39,904 bases of DNA from JBGPML01 sp041486955 (GTDB taxonomy: Bacteria > Patescibacteriota > UBA1384 > 2-12-FULL-50-11 > DASWYB01), in contig JBGPML010000002.1 in the NCBI GenBank assembly GCA_041486955.1, forward strand, positions 1 to 39,904. The letters run 5' to 3'. The translations under genes were made by a program, and so were the position numbers. Below the pieces are notes generated by a model, which saw only the letters and a list, made by a program, of their open reading frames with translations, made no database searches and was not told the DNA's origin. This document shows positions 1 through 7,146 of this stretch, piece after piece. How positions within the stretch are numbered: position 1 is the stretch's first letter; each line of letters starts with the position of its first letter.

Positions 1-834
1 TCATGGCGAAGTGTTGCAAAAAGCGAAGCGGCCGAAATTACGGTTATTCCTCCGTCAAAAGACGGAGTCGTTGACCCACAAGCATTTGTAGAGGCAATAA
101 AAGACACCACTGCCTTGATCGGTTGTATCTACGTCAGTAATGAGATTGGGACGGTTCAGCCGGTTGAAGCCATAGGTAAAGGGGTCGAAGCCTGGCGTTT
201 GGCTCATAAATCGATCTGGCCAGTATTCCATACCGACGCAGTTCAAGCCATTCCATACCAAAATACCCACTTTGGCCATACCCATGCTGATGCCATGACG
301 ATTTCAGGTCATAAATTTGGCGCTCTGGAAGGTGTTGGAGCGTTGATTATTAAAAAACATGTCCCAATTATGAGTGTGATAAAAGGTGGGGGACAGGAAT
401 GGGGTTATCGGGCCGGGACTGAAAATGTTTTGGGGATTGTTTCTCTGGCCACAGCTCTTGAAGCGAGCGATACCAACCGAGATGAGCTTACTCGTCATGC
501 GAGCCAACTTCAGTCTGAACTTGAATCCGAACTTAGAAAAACATTTCCTGAAGTGACCTTACTGGGGGGTAATGTGGCTCGTTCGCCTCATATTACCTAT
601 CTGTGGTGGCCGGGTATGATTGATGAAACGTTAGTTCAAAAACTCGATTTAGCTGGTGTCGCTAGTTCGAGCGGTTCTGCTTGCAGTAGCGGCGCTATGT
701 TGCCATCGTCTACTCTTCTAGCAATGGGGTATTCCGACGAAGAAGCGTTCGGTGGACTCCGACTGAGTTATGGTCGATTCACCGTATCGCAAGAGCTTCA
801 GGCGATACTTTCGATTCTCAAGTCATCAGTATAA
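1..834 (+). CDS. Cysteine desulfurase, IscS/NifS type (5' end outside window)
   Basis: PLP-dependent enzyme that takes sulfur from L-cysteine as an enzyme-bound persulfide for Fe-S cluster assembly and tRNA thiolation. The reading frame is open from base 1, so the N-terminal part is missing; 277 residues are visible. The PLP lysine lies in SGHKFGA (bases about 301-321), followed by the conserved RAGTEN. The persulfide cysteine lies in SSGSACSSG (about bases 664-690), the group I arrangement. The C-terminal RLSYGRFT is also typical. mnmA, a sulfur acceptor system for tRNA, starts 2.3 kb downstream on the same strand, so a shared role in tRNA 2-thiouridine synthesis is likely but inferred. Family assignment is secure; the exact partner is not. 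Confidence 0.93.
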   Translation, partial: SWRSVAKSEAAEITVIPPSKDGVVDPQAFVEAIKDTTALIGCIYVSNEIGTVQPVEAIGKGVEAWRLAHKSIWPVFHTDAVQAIPYQNTHFGHTHADAMTISGHKFGALEGVGALIIKKHVPIMSVIKGGGQEWGYRAGTENVLGIVSLATALEASDTNRDELTRHASQLQSELESELRKTFPEVTLLGGNVARSPHITYLWWPGMIDETLVQKLDLAGVASSSGSACSSGAMLPSSTLLAMGYSDEEAFGGLRLSYGRFTVSQELQAILSILKSSV

Positions 835-835
835 T

Positions 836-864
836 TTTTCATTCTTTTTCGAGCGTGCTACCAT
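836..864 (+). promoter_or_regulatory. Promoter of the CvpA-CAP gene
   Basis: TTTTCA, 17-base spacer, TACCAT preceded by TGC (extended -10). The -10 ends only 6 bases before the ATG at 871 and no ribosome-binding site fits in between, so the mRNA is probably leaderless. Confidence 0.55.
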
Positions 865-870
865 AGAACC

Positions 871-1833
871 ATGATCTGGGTCGACTGGATAATCATACTT
901 ATGGTGGCGATCGGTCTGTGGCAAGGCTTTATTCGAGGTTTTGTGTCACAGCTTTTTCTCATTGTAAGTGTTGTCGCCGCACTGTTTCTCTCATTCCTGC
1001 TCTTTCCGAAAATCGGTGGTTGGCTCGAGACCCAGCTGCATTTTCCAATTTCATATGCCAGACCGCTTGCTCTAGGAGTCGTCTTTTTCACGCTCACATT
1101 CGTGCTGCAATTTTTATCAGGGTTTGTCCAAAAGATGATTGGTCCGATGGTGAAAGCCAATATGATCAACCGAGTGGCTGGAACTGTTCTTGGGGCATTA
1201 CGGCAATTGCTGAATGTTGCTATAGCGTTAGCCATTGTGATTAGTTTACCCGTTCCGGCCGAAGTGAAAGCCAATATTGACAATTCAAAACTGGCCCCAA
1301 CGTTATTAAAATTAGCCCTTACGTTGGAAGATAAATTAGCTTCTTTGCTCCATGATGACTCACTCAAGAGTTTGAGCTATCGGATTGTTGGTACGGAGGA
1401 ATCAACCTCTACTGCCTTGAATTACACCGTTGCGGACCCAAAAATCGACACTGAGGGGGAACTCAAGATGCTGGCCCTGACCAATGCCGTGCGGCATGAT
1501 CAGAATGTTGGACTACTCATACCCAATCCTGAATTACAGGCAGTTGCTCGTGCTCACGCCAAAGATATGTTAAACAGAGGCTATTTTGCCCATGTTTCGC
1601 CCGAAGGTAAAGATGCCCTGGCTCGAATCCAAGACGCCAATATTGCGGTCTTTTCGGTTGGGGAGAATTTAGCCAGTGCCGCCACGGTTGATATTGCTGA
1701 GGGCGGGCTGTTAGCGTCGCCTGGGCATCGTAAGAATATTTTGAACCCCGATTTTAATCAGGTTGGTATTGGAGTGCTTGACGCGGGGAAGCACGGCAAA
1801 ATGGTAGTTGAAGTCTTTGCCAAACGCTATTAG
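871..1833 (+). CDS. CvpA-like membrane domain fused to a CAP/SCP domain
   Basis: A 320-residue protein in two parts. Residues about 1-130 contain four hydrophobic segments in the CvpA (colicin V production protein) pattern, starting WVDWIIILMVAIGLWQGFIRG. After a linker of about 60 residues, residues about 195-320 match the CAP/SCP (PF00188) fold: LTNAVRHDQ at its start, LQAVARAHAKDM, the HVSPEG and GENLA blocks, and SPGHRKNILNPDFNQVGIG with the conserved GHR and N. The CAP part should lie outside the membrane, perhaps acting on the envelope; the biochemical activity of bacterial CAP domains is poorly known. It is a single-gene unit with a promoter directly before the ATG. The TAG stop is one base before a repeat element that may end transcription. 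Confidence 0.88.
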   Translation: MIWVDWIIILMVAIGLWQGFIRGFVSQLFLIVSVVAALFLSFLLFPKIGGWLETQLHFPISYARPLALGVVFFTLTFVLQFLSGFVQKMIGPMVKANMINRVAGTVLGALRQLLNVAIALAIVISLPVPAEVKANIDNSKLAPTLLKLALTLEDKLASLLHDDSLKSLSYRIVGTEESTSTALNYTVADPKIDTEGELKMLALTNAVRHDQNVGLLIPNPELQAVARAHAKDMLNRGYFAHVSPEGKDALARIQDANIAVFSVGENLASAATVDIAEGGLLASPGHRKNILNPDFNQVGIGVLDAGKHGKMVVEVFAKRY

Positions 1834-1834
1834 T

Positions 1835-1958
1835 TAAGATGTTTAGGTTAGCAAATCACTGCGTTATGGTCTGCGGTCCTCGTTCTATGTACATTCAGAG
1901 TACACATCACTCCGCTTCTCGACCAAGCCTTGTGATTTATCTAACCTAAATCATCTTA
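1835..1958 (+). repeat. GTAC-core hairpin element, copy A
   Basis: Arms 1835-1859 and 1932-1958 are complementary with a few bulges (left begins TAAGATG, right ends CATCTTA). They enclose a core (1861-1931) with ATGTAC-6-GTACAC at its centre, starting GCGTT and ending AGCCTTG. The core resembles those of three other spacers in the window; the arms do not. The element begins two bases after the stop of the CvpA-CAP gene. A T-run follows the right arm, so it could end transcription. Confidence 0.75.
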
Positions 1959-1985
1959 TTTTTACTATGCGCTTCTCCTAAAGTA

Positions 1986-2013
1986 TTGACATAATTGACC
2001 TATTTGTTATCCT
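1986..2013 (+). promoter_or_regulatory. Promoter of the NlpC/P60 gene
   Basis: TTGACA, 16-base spacer, TATCCT. It lies directly after copy A of the GTAC element and would give an mRNA leader of about 185 bases before the NlpC/P60 gene. Confidence 0.6.
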
Positions 2014-2019
2014 TACAAG

Positions 2020-2202
2020 GTGTTCCTTAACTTTTACTCGTATGGTCGTATGCCACAAGGTACATGATCAGCGCGAGAGCAGCCACACAATCTGGGAAGG
2101 GTAAGTCTTTCTCGTTATAGAGAACTCGCGACAAACAAATTTTGCCGGGGTTCAAAAGAATCTCTTTAAAAGGTCGAAGTGCGCTGTGAATTTTAAGACA
2201 CG
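2020..2202 (+). promoter_or_regulatory. Long structured 5' leader of the NlpC/P60 gene
   Basis: The leader contains a hairpin at 2109-2124 (TTCTC, loop GTTATA, GAGAA) extended by a long-range pair CGCGAG (2072-2077) with CTCGCG (2125-2130). An alternative pair, AGCGC (2070-2074) with GCGCT (2181-2185), uses overlapping bases and so excludes the first. Two competing structures before a peptidoglycan hydrolase gene suggest a cis-regulatory RNA. I could not match it to a known riboswitch class by eye. Confidence 0.4.
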
Positions 2203-2784
2203 TTGGAGGCACCTATTCGTACGAACCACAACGGTTTGGTGCTTTTGGCTGGTTTGGCAGTTTTAATGAGCTGCTTGGTAATACCTTCGGCTGTTTCAGC
2301 CGCTCCAGCTAGCACGACCGCCTCAGGGGTCCGGACAAACAAGGCGATCCCCCAAAAACGCCCTCCAGTAGCGAAAGCTTCCTATTCTAGATTTAAACTA
2401 GTGTCTCTTCCGCAAGAAATTGCAGGAGACGCCCGATCGGCCGAAATTGTTGACCGCGCCAAATCACTAGTTGGATCAAGATATAGATGGGGAGGCATTA
2501 GCCGGGCAACCGGCTTTGACTGTTCAGGCTTGGTTTTGTATACCACGGGCCGCTTGGGATCACTCCCACGCAGCGCCAATGGTCTGTTCCGTGCCGTAAG
2601 TAAGTCAAAAACAATGCGTCCTGGAGATGTTGTCTTCTTTGGCCGAGGATGGGTTGGCCACACCGGTATTTATGCCGGGAATGGTCAGGTTATCCACGCT
2701 TCTACCTACAGAACCGGAGTGCGGGTTGATAATATCAACACGTTAGCGAGGTCATTAGGGTTTATGGGAGTTGGCCAGATCTAA
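2203..2784 (+). CDS. Secreted NlpC/P60 peptidoglycan endopeptidase
   Basis: Cysteine peptidase of the NlpC/P60 family that cuts stem peptides of peptidoglycan. An N-terminal hydrophobic stretch ending PSAVSAAPA looks like a signal peptide. A low-complexity basic linker follows, then the catalytic domain from about residue 80: RYRWGGISRATGFDCSGLV carries the nucleophile cysteine, GDVVFFGR precedes the HTGIYAG histidine, and VIHAST follows. The start is unclear. No ATG is in frame upstream of the signal peptide. TTG at 2203 lacks a ribosome-binding site, whereas a perfect GGAGG (2205-2209) sits five bases before an in-frame ATT at 2215, which could be a rare AUU start. The gene stands alone between two GTAC elements. 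Confidence 0.9.
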   Translation: MEAPIRTNHNGLVLLAGLAVLMSCLVIPSAVSAAPASTTASGVRTNKAIPQKRPPVAKASYSRFKLVSLPQEIAGDARSAEIVDRAKSLVGSRYRWGGISRATGFDCSGLVLYTTGRLGSLPRSANGLFRAVSKSKTMRPGDVVFFGRGWVGHTGIYAGNGQVIHASTYRTGVRVDNINTLARSLGFMGVGQI

Positions 2785-2790
2785 CAATTG

Positions 2791-2842
2791 AATCTAAGTT
2801 ATAACAATACCGCCGGGAGGCGGTATTGTTATAACTTAGATT
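2791..2842. terminator. Perfect 24-bp hairpin after the NlpC/P60 gene
   Basis: Arms 2791-2814 and 2819-2842 are exact reverse complements around the loop GGGA. The closing part is ACCGCC/GGCGGT. It starts six bases after the NlpC/P60 stop and abuts copy B of the GTAC element. There is no immediate T-run, so it could be a bidirectional terminator or an RNA-stabilising structure. Confidence 0.6.
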
Positions 2843-2953
2843 GACAGAGTTGGGCTTTTTCATCGTTGAGCTTCCGAGTCTCGCTCGATGTACATTTGAG
2901 TACACCTTACTTCGATTCTCAGCTCGCCTCGAAAAATCTCCAACTTTGTCAAT
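2840..2953 (+). repeat. GTAC-core hairpin element, copy B
   Basis: Arms 2840-2861 and 2931-2953 are complementary with small bulges (left starts ATTGACAGAGTTGG, right ends CCAACTTTGTCAAT). The core 2862-2930 runs from CGTTGAG through CCGAGTCTCGCTCG, ATGTAC-6-GTACAC, TTCGATTCTC, to CGCCTCG. It is the copy closest to the consensus. The rest of this spacer (2954-3109) shows no gene. Confidence 0.75.
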
Positions 2954-3109
2954 CTTGGCCTGATAACCAAGTCGTCTGAGGAGCTATCCTAACTTTTTCA
3001 CTGAATTAGTCTCTCGGAGAGGTTTAAAAAAGACATATTGAACCTGGGGATCTGCATTCCGCCCCATAATGCATGATTCCTGATTCATAATTCACCTCCT
3101 CAAAATAAC

Positions 3110-3138
3110 TTGTCGAAAGGGGGGATTTTTAGTAGAAT
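3110..3138 (+). promoter_or_regulatory. mnmA promoter
   Basis: TTGTCG, 17-base spacer, TAGAAT. The -10 ends eight bases before the mnmA ATG and no ribosome-binding site lies between, so translation is probably from a leaderless or nearly leaderless mRNA. Confidence 0.65.
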
Positions 3139-3146
3139 ACTACCTT

Positions 3147-4214
3147 ATGGAAACGGATAAGAAATCCACTGTAGTAGTGGGAATGAGTGGAGGGGTAGAT
3201 TCATCTTTAACTGCAGCTCTGTTAATCGAACAGGGCTATGCTGTCATTGGTGTCTATATGAAAAACTGGTCTGAACCAATCGCCGGGGTTGAGCATTGTC
3301 CTTGGGTGAAGGATCAGTTTGATGCCAGACAAGTAGCTCATCAATTAGGTATTCCATTTTTTACCGTCAATTTCGAAGAATTATACAAGAAACAGGTCAT
3401 TGATAGCTTTTTTGCCGATTATTCCCGTGGCCGAACACCAAATCCCGACGTTTTATGCAATAAATTCATCAAATTCGAAGCTTTTTATAGCTATGCCCGG
3501 TCACTGGGAGCAGATTTTATTGCCACTGGTCATTATGCCCAAGTAAAAGATGGACAAATTTTAAAAGGTCTTGATACGAATAAGGATCAAACTTATTTTC
3601 TCTGGGCAATCGATAAGCAAGTTTTACCTCGTATTCTCTTCCCACTGGGAGGCATGAACAAATCTGAAGTGCGTAAACAGGCAGAAGCTCGTGGGTTGGC
3701 CACGGCGAAGAAACGTGATAGCCAGGGGATCTGTTTTATCGGTCAAGCTGACGTCCATGACTTTATCGCTCAAGAGTTAAAGCCGAAGGAGGGAAATATT
3801 ATTTCGTCCACTGGAGAAATCTTAGGCACTCATACTGGAGCCTGGTTCTATACGCTTGGTCAACGTCATGGGTTACAAAATCTGAATTGGCCAGACTCGT
3901 GTCATCGTCCACCGCTGTATGTCATTGCCACTGATATACGAGCTAACACGGTAACTGTCGGCGAAGAAAAGGCACTCTATAACAATACGTTGAAGGCTGA
4001 ATCACCGTCTTGGCTAGGAGATGAACCAAAAGCTGATGCCAAACTTCAGGCTAAAATACGATACGGTCAAACTCCGGCTGAGTGTGCTATAGTCGAAACC
4101 AGTGCCGACGGCCTGACGGTGCGTTTTGATCAACCACAGCGGGCTATTACTCCCGGGCAATCCTTGGTACTGTATGATGGTGATCGTTTAGTCGGTGGAG
4201 CAATAATCACATAA
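3147..4214 (+). CDS. mnmA: tRNA-specific 2-thiouridylase MnmA
   Basis: Makes 2-thiouridine at the wobble position of tRNAs for Lys, Glu and Gln, using ATP and persulfide sulfur from a cysteine desulfurase. The protein has 355 residues, the usual length. The ATP-binding SGGVDSS loop is at residues 14-20. The two catalytic cysteines are visible: C104 in NPDVLCNKFIKF and C196 in DSQGICFIG. The ATGHYAQV block is also typical. The C-terminal beta-barrel region is present (ITPGQSLVLYDGDRLVGG). The gene lies downstream of a partial cysteine desulfurase, its natural sulfur source, and is followed after 23 bases by the S41 protease gene with its own ribosome-binding site. Confidence 0.97.
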   Translation: METDKKSTVVVGMSGGVDSSLTAALLIEQGYAVIGVYMKNWSEPIAGVEHCPWVKDQFDARQVAHQLGIPFFTVNFEELYKKQVIDSFFADYSRGRTPNPDVLCNKFIKFEAFYSYARSLGADFIATGHYAQVKDGQILKGLDTNKDQTYFLWAIDKQVLPRILFPLGGMNKSEVRKQAEARGLATAKKRDSQGICFIGQADVHDFIAQELKPKEGNIISSTGEILGTHTGAWFYTLGQRHGLQNLNWPDSCHRPPLYVIATDIRANTVTVGEEKALYNNTLKAESPSWLGDEPKADAKLQAKIRYGQTPAECAIVETSADGLTVRFDQPQRAITPGQSLVLYDGDRLVGGAIIT

Positions 4215-4237
4215 TCTCTTCAAAATGGAGGAATCGA

Positions 4238-5425
4238 ATGCAGTACGATACGAAATTTAATATCAAAGCCTTCAACCTGTTTCTAGCCCTTTTATTAGTA
4301 TTCGGTGGTGGCTACTGGCTTGGGCGGTCTCAGGACAGTACAACAGGTTCGACACCCGTAGCCGTAACGCATCAAAATAGTGGTAAACCAGGATCTGTCG
4401 ATTTTAGTCTGTTTTGGGACGCCTGGAATGTTGTTTCCGATAAATACGTTAAAACACCGAACGACCAAGACCGTGTCTATGGAGCGATTTCGGGGATGGT
4501 GGCTGGCTTAGGCGACCCATTTAGCGTCTATATGAAACCAACTGAAACGACTCGTTTTAATGAAGATATCAATGGCAATTTTGAAGGTATTGGGGCAGAG
4601 CTGATTCAAAAAGACGGCTTCGTCACCGTGGTGTCTGCTCTCGATGATTCGCCAGCCGCCAAAGCTGGCCTCAAGCCTGATGATGTCATTGTCAAAATCG
4701 ACGATAAAGACACTCCAACATCTCTCGAAGATGCGGTTAAACTAATCCGCGGCCAAAAAGGGACACAAGTTAAATTAGGCATTGTCCGACACGGCAAAGC
4801 GCAAGAGTTTATCATTACTCGCGACACAGTTGAGGTCAAGAGCGTGACCTATACCCATAAAGACGACTTAGGAGTGATTAAAATCAATCAATTCACCGGT
4901 AATACTACCAAGTTACTCGATGACGCGCTGACGAAAGCGAAACAGGATAACGTTAAGGGACTCGTGCTTGACTTGCGCAACAATCCAGGCGGATTGCTCA
5001 CTGTCGCAGTTGAGGTTAGTAGCCGGTTCATGCAGCCGGGAACCGTCGTAATTGAGCGTGATAAAGCCAATAAAGAAACACCATTAAATACGGTTGATGT
5101 AACCGATAAAACCACAACGCCCATGGTTGTCCTCGTCAACAAAGGCTCAGCCAGTGCCAGTGAGATTTTTGCTGGGGCTATTCAAGATAGTGGTCGGGCG
5201 AAAATTGTTGGTGAGACCACGTTTGGTAAAGGTTCGGTTCAGTCAATCGAACCACTCAAGGACGGTTCATCAGTCCGGATTACGATTGCTGAATGGTTAA
5301 CACCTAAAAAGCGTGAGATTAACAAGGTAGGAGTTAAACCAGATATTGAAGTATCTATCACGGATGACGATGTTAAGAATTCGCGAGACCCGCAGTATGA
5401 TAAGGCCAAAGAGCTACTCAAGTAA
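4238..5425 (+). CDS. CtpA-type carboxy-terminal processing protease (S41)
   Basis: Serine protease of family S41 that trims or degrades envelope proteins. The 395-residue protein has one N-terminal membrane anchor (NLFLALLLVFGGGYWLG), a helical region with YGAISGMVAGLGDPFSVYM, then a PDZ domain (IGAELIQKDGFVTVVSAL to RHGKAQEFII, about residues 115-190). The catalytic core holds the nucleophile serine in NKGSASASEIFAGA and the general-base lysine in TTFGKGSVQ, a Ser-Lys dyad. A GGAGG site at about 4227 precedes the ATG by a normal spacing, in contrast to the leaderless mnmA before it. The two genes probably share one transcript. A structured spacer follows. Confidence 0.95.
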   Translation: MQYDTKFNIKAFNLFLALLLVFGGGYWLGRSQDSTTGSTPVAVTHQNSGKPGSVDFSLFWDAWNVVSDKYVKTPNDQDRVYGAISGMVAGLGDPFSVYMKPTETTRFNEDINGNFEGIGAELIQKDGFVTVVSALDDSPAAKAGLKPDDVIVKIDDKDTPTSLEDAVKLIRGQKGTQVKLGIVRHGKAQEFIITRDTVEVKSVTYTHKDDLGVIKINQFTGNTTKLLDDALTKAKQDNVKGLVLDLRNNPGGLLTVAVEVSSRFMQPGTVVIERDKANKETPLNTVDVTDKTTTPMVVLVNKGSASASEIFAGAIQDSGRAKIVGETTFGKGSVQSIEPLKDGSSVRITIAEWLTPKKREINKVGVKPDIEVSITDDDVKNSRDPQYDKAKELLK

Positions 5426-5434
5426 TAGTGTTAA

Positions 5435-5632
5435 GGCGCTCGTCTCATAAGTTATCTGAAACGAGAGACAAAATCTTTCGAGCGAAAACCATGAATGAGC
5501 AAGGAAGCATAGCCAATCCGCCAGCCGGCGGAACGTTGACGAGCTCTGAATGGTTTGTGACCGAAGGAAATACCATGGGGGCAGCCGAAAGAGATGGCTC
5601 GTGGTTACTGATCAATTTATGAGATGAGTCCC
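5435..5632 (+). ncRNA. Probable structured RNA of about 195 bases, class unknown
   Basis: The spacer after the S41 protease folds on itself. CTCGTCTCATAAGTTATCTG and the following AAACGAG (5439-5465) pair with 5598-5628 over about 26 positions with three small bulges, and two of the differences are G-U wobbles. Inside are a CCGCC/GGCGG hairpin (5517-5532), ATGGT/ACCAT (5550-5554 with 5572-5576), and ACGAGC/GCTCGT (5539-5544 with 5597-5602). A competing 5' hairpin (GTCTC 5442-5446 with GAGAC 5465-5469) would break the long stem. A short open frame here has no ribosome-binding site and its composition does not look coding. It could be a stand-alone RNA or the leader of the next gene. I could not match it to SRP, 6S, RNase P or a riboswitch class. 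Confidence 0.5.
5517..5532. repeat. Short CCGCC/GGCGG palindrome
   Basis: TCCGCC and GGCGGA pair around AGCC, inside the structured RNA candidate. It resembles palindromes at 35361-35378 and 38754-38769. Confidence 0.5.
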
Positions 5633-5734
5633 TACACTTGCATTGCATAATACAACTACGATAAGCTAAATATAGACACAGTTATTTGTCCTGGAATTTT
5701 ACGTTTGAACATAGGACACTCTAAAGGAGGAATG

Positions 5735-6451
5735 ATGGACGCCCCAAATCAATCAGGTAATTCTACCCCCCCACCGTTACCAAATCAGCCAGCTGGCGCT
5801 ACTCCACCAGCTATGCCTTCGGCTCCGGCTATCCCTCCCACCGATATGCCACATCCAGTTGCGCCTCCGCCAGTAACCGCTCCAGCACCTCTTAAGCCTG
5901 AAGCGGAAGATCATCCACCAGCCGCTGGAGCGCCTCCAATGCCTCCACCGGCCCCAGTAACCCCACCCGCTCCCGCCAGTTTAGTTGTTCCTCCACCGCC
6001 AGGAGGAGCAACAGCTTCGGCTGATGTGACTTCTAAATCCGATATTCCACCATTATCACCTCCCCCCGCGGCAGGTGATACCACGACCCCACCTCCTCCT
6101 ATGAAAGAGGGAGGAGCGGGTGATGCGGGAATGCCTCATGCTGTTCTGCCGACTGACACTCCACCTCCACCGCCCGATGCCGCCCAAGCTGTCGCAGAAG
6201 AAGGTGCCAAACCGGAAGAAGAAAAGAAAAGCGGTGGGTTGCTGAAGATAATTATCATCGGAGTCGTCCTAATTGTTCTGGGCGGAGCGATTTATCTTAC
6301 CTCAACTTGTTCGCTGATTATCCCTGGTTTATCTGGCCTATTCGGATGTAGCACTAGCACCACCACCAGTACTGACCAAGGTTTTACGCCTTCGACCTCA
6401 GCAACTACTGATACCTCGACTCAAGATAGTACCTCTCCCACAACTCCGTAA
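5735..6451 (+). CDS. Proline-rich protein with one C-terminal membrane segment
   Basis: No enzyme domain is recognisable. Residues 1 to about 165 are very rich in proline, alanine and glycine, with repeated PPP, APP and TPPPP runs, and are probably disordered. A basic-acidic stretch (EEGAKPEEEKKSGG) leads into a single membrane helix, LLKIIIIGVVLIVLGGAIYL. A short tail rich in Ser and Thr follows and contains two cysteines before the stretch of TSTTTST type. The topology suggests a cytoplasmic proline-rich arm and a small outer tail. The site AAAGGAGG precedes two adjacent in-frame ATGs (5732 and 5735); the second has the better spacing. lemA follows after 64 bases and may be co-transcribed. 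Confidence 0.8.
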   Translation: MDAPNQSGNSTPPPLPNQPAGATPPAMPSAPAIPPTDMPHPVAPPPVTAPAPLKPEAEDHPPAAGAPPMPPPAPVTPPAPASLVVPPPPGGATASADVTSKSDIPPLSPPPAAGDTTTPPPPMKEGGAGDAGMPHAVLPTDTPPPPPDAAQAVAEEGAKPEEEKKSGGLLKIIIIGVVLIVLGGAIYLTSTCSLIIPGLSGLFGCSTSTTTSTDQGFTPSTSATTDTSTQDSTSPTTP

Positions 6452-6515
6452 CCCTCGCATTGCTCTAACCTCCAAAAAGTGAGATACTCAATCGCAAAGA
6501 AAGACAGGAGTTAGT

Positions 6516-7079
6516 ATGCCATTGGTATGGATTATTATTGGTTTAATCGTTATTGTCGTGTTGTGGATCATTGGTGCCTACAACAGTCTCGTTCGAAATA
6601 AAATCCGGTCTGAAGAGGCTTGGAGTGATATTGATGTTCAGCTCAAACGTCGCTACGACCTGATCCCGAATCTGGTTGAGACAGTCAAAGCCTATGCCAA
6701 GCACGAAAAACAGGTGTTTGAATCGGTAACCGAAGCTCGCACCGCGGCAATGAAAGCCAAGAGTCCTGAATCGAAGCAGGAAGCTGAAAATATGCTGTCC
6801 GGAACCCTCAAGACTCTGTTTGCAGTGGCTGAAGCCTATCCGCAGCTCAAAGCCAGTGATAATTTTAAGGAACTTCAAACTGAACTCAGCGATACCGAGA
6901 ATAAAATAGAAGCCTCGCGTCGTTTTTACAACGCCAATGTCCGCGACTTCAACATCTCGCTCCACACCTTTCCTACTAGCCTGATTGCCGGTGGTCTTGG
7001 GTTCAAACCAAAAGATCTCTTCGAATCATCTGACTCAGAACGCGAAACGCCAAAAGTTAGCTTCGAAGACAAAAGCTAA
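6516..7079 (+). CDS. lemA: LemA family membrane protein
   Basis: LemA proteins have an N-terminal membrane helix and an extracytoplasmic helical bundle; their biochemical role is not settled. The 187-residue product starts with a strongly hydrophobic helix (LVWIIIGLIVIVVLWIIGAYN) and continues with the family signature LVRNKIRSEEAWSDIDVQLK, RRYDLIPNLVETVKAYAKHE. The block ETENKIEASRRFYNANVRDFN type is present as TENKIEASRRFYNANVRDFN. CAGGAG precedes the ATG with normal spacing. htpX follows directly, a common pairing in bacteria that suggests a joint role in membrane-protein quality control. Composition matches the neighbours. Confidence 0.95.
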   Translation: MPLVWIIIGLIVIVVLWIIGAYNSLVRNKIRSEEAWSDIDVQLKRRYDLIPNLVETVKAYAKHEKQVFESVTEARTAAMKAKSPESKQEAENMLSGTLKTLFAVAEAYPQLKASDNFKELQTELSDTENKIEASRRFYNANVRDFNISLHTFPTSLIAGGLGFKPKDLFESSDSERETPKVSFEDKS

Positions 7080-7102
7080 TTATCAGGACTTCGATACATG
7101 AG

Positions 7103-7128
7103 ATGCAACCTTGTTCTCAAGGTTGCAT
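7103..7128. terminator. Hairpin between lemA and htpX
   Basis: ATGCAACCTT and AAGGTTGCAT pair perfectly around the loop GTTCTC. The hairpin lies between the lemA stop and htpX and overlaps the -35 of the proposed htpX promoter, so it may weakly end lemA transcription or act as a protein-binding site. Confidence 0.5.
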
Positions 7129-7139
7129 TTGTGTATGCT
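7111..7139 (+). promoter_or_regulatory. htpX promoter
   Basis: TTGTTC, 17-base spacer, TATGCT, then seven bases to the htpX ATG. No ribosome-binding site is seen, which again suggests a leaderless start. Confidence 0.5.
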
Positions 7140-7146
7140 ATAGCCC

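Noticed and set aside
858..1367. 169-codon open frame opposite the CvpA-CAP gene
   Set aside because: It is the antisense of a recognisable membrane domain and has no start signals.
2020..2202. Cyclic di-AMP (ydaO) riboswitch before the NlpC/P60 gene
   Set aside because: Gene context fits and a GGGGTTCAAAAGAATC stretch is loosely similar, but the other conserved blocks are not visible.
5428..5622. 64-codon open frame starting with GTG after the S41 protease gene
   Set aside because: No ribosome-binding site, unusual residue composition, and complete overlap with a strongly paired non-coding structure.
5435..5632. SRP RNA, 6S RNA or RNase P RNA
   Set aside because: The conserved SRP GGAA/GCAG apex, the RNase P core sequences and a clear 6S central bubble are not found.
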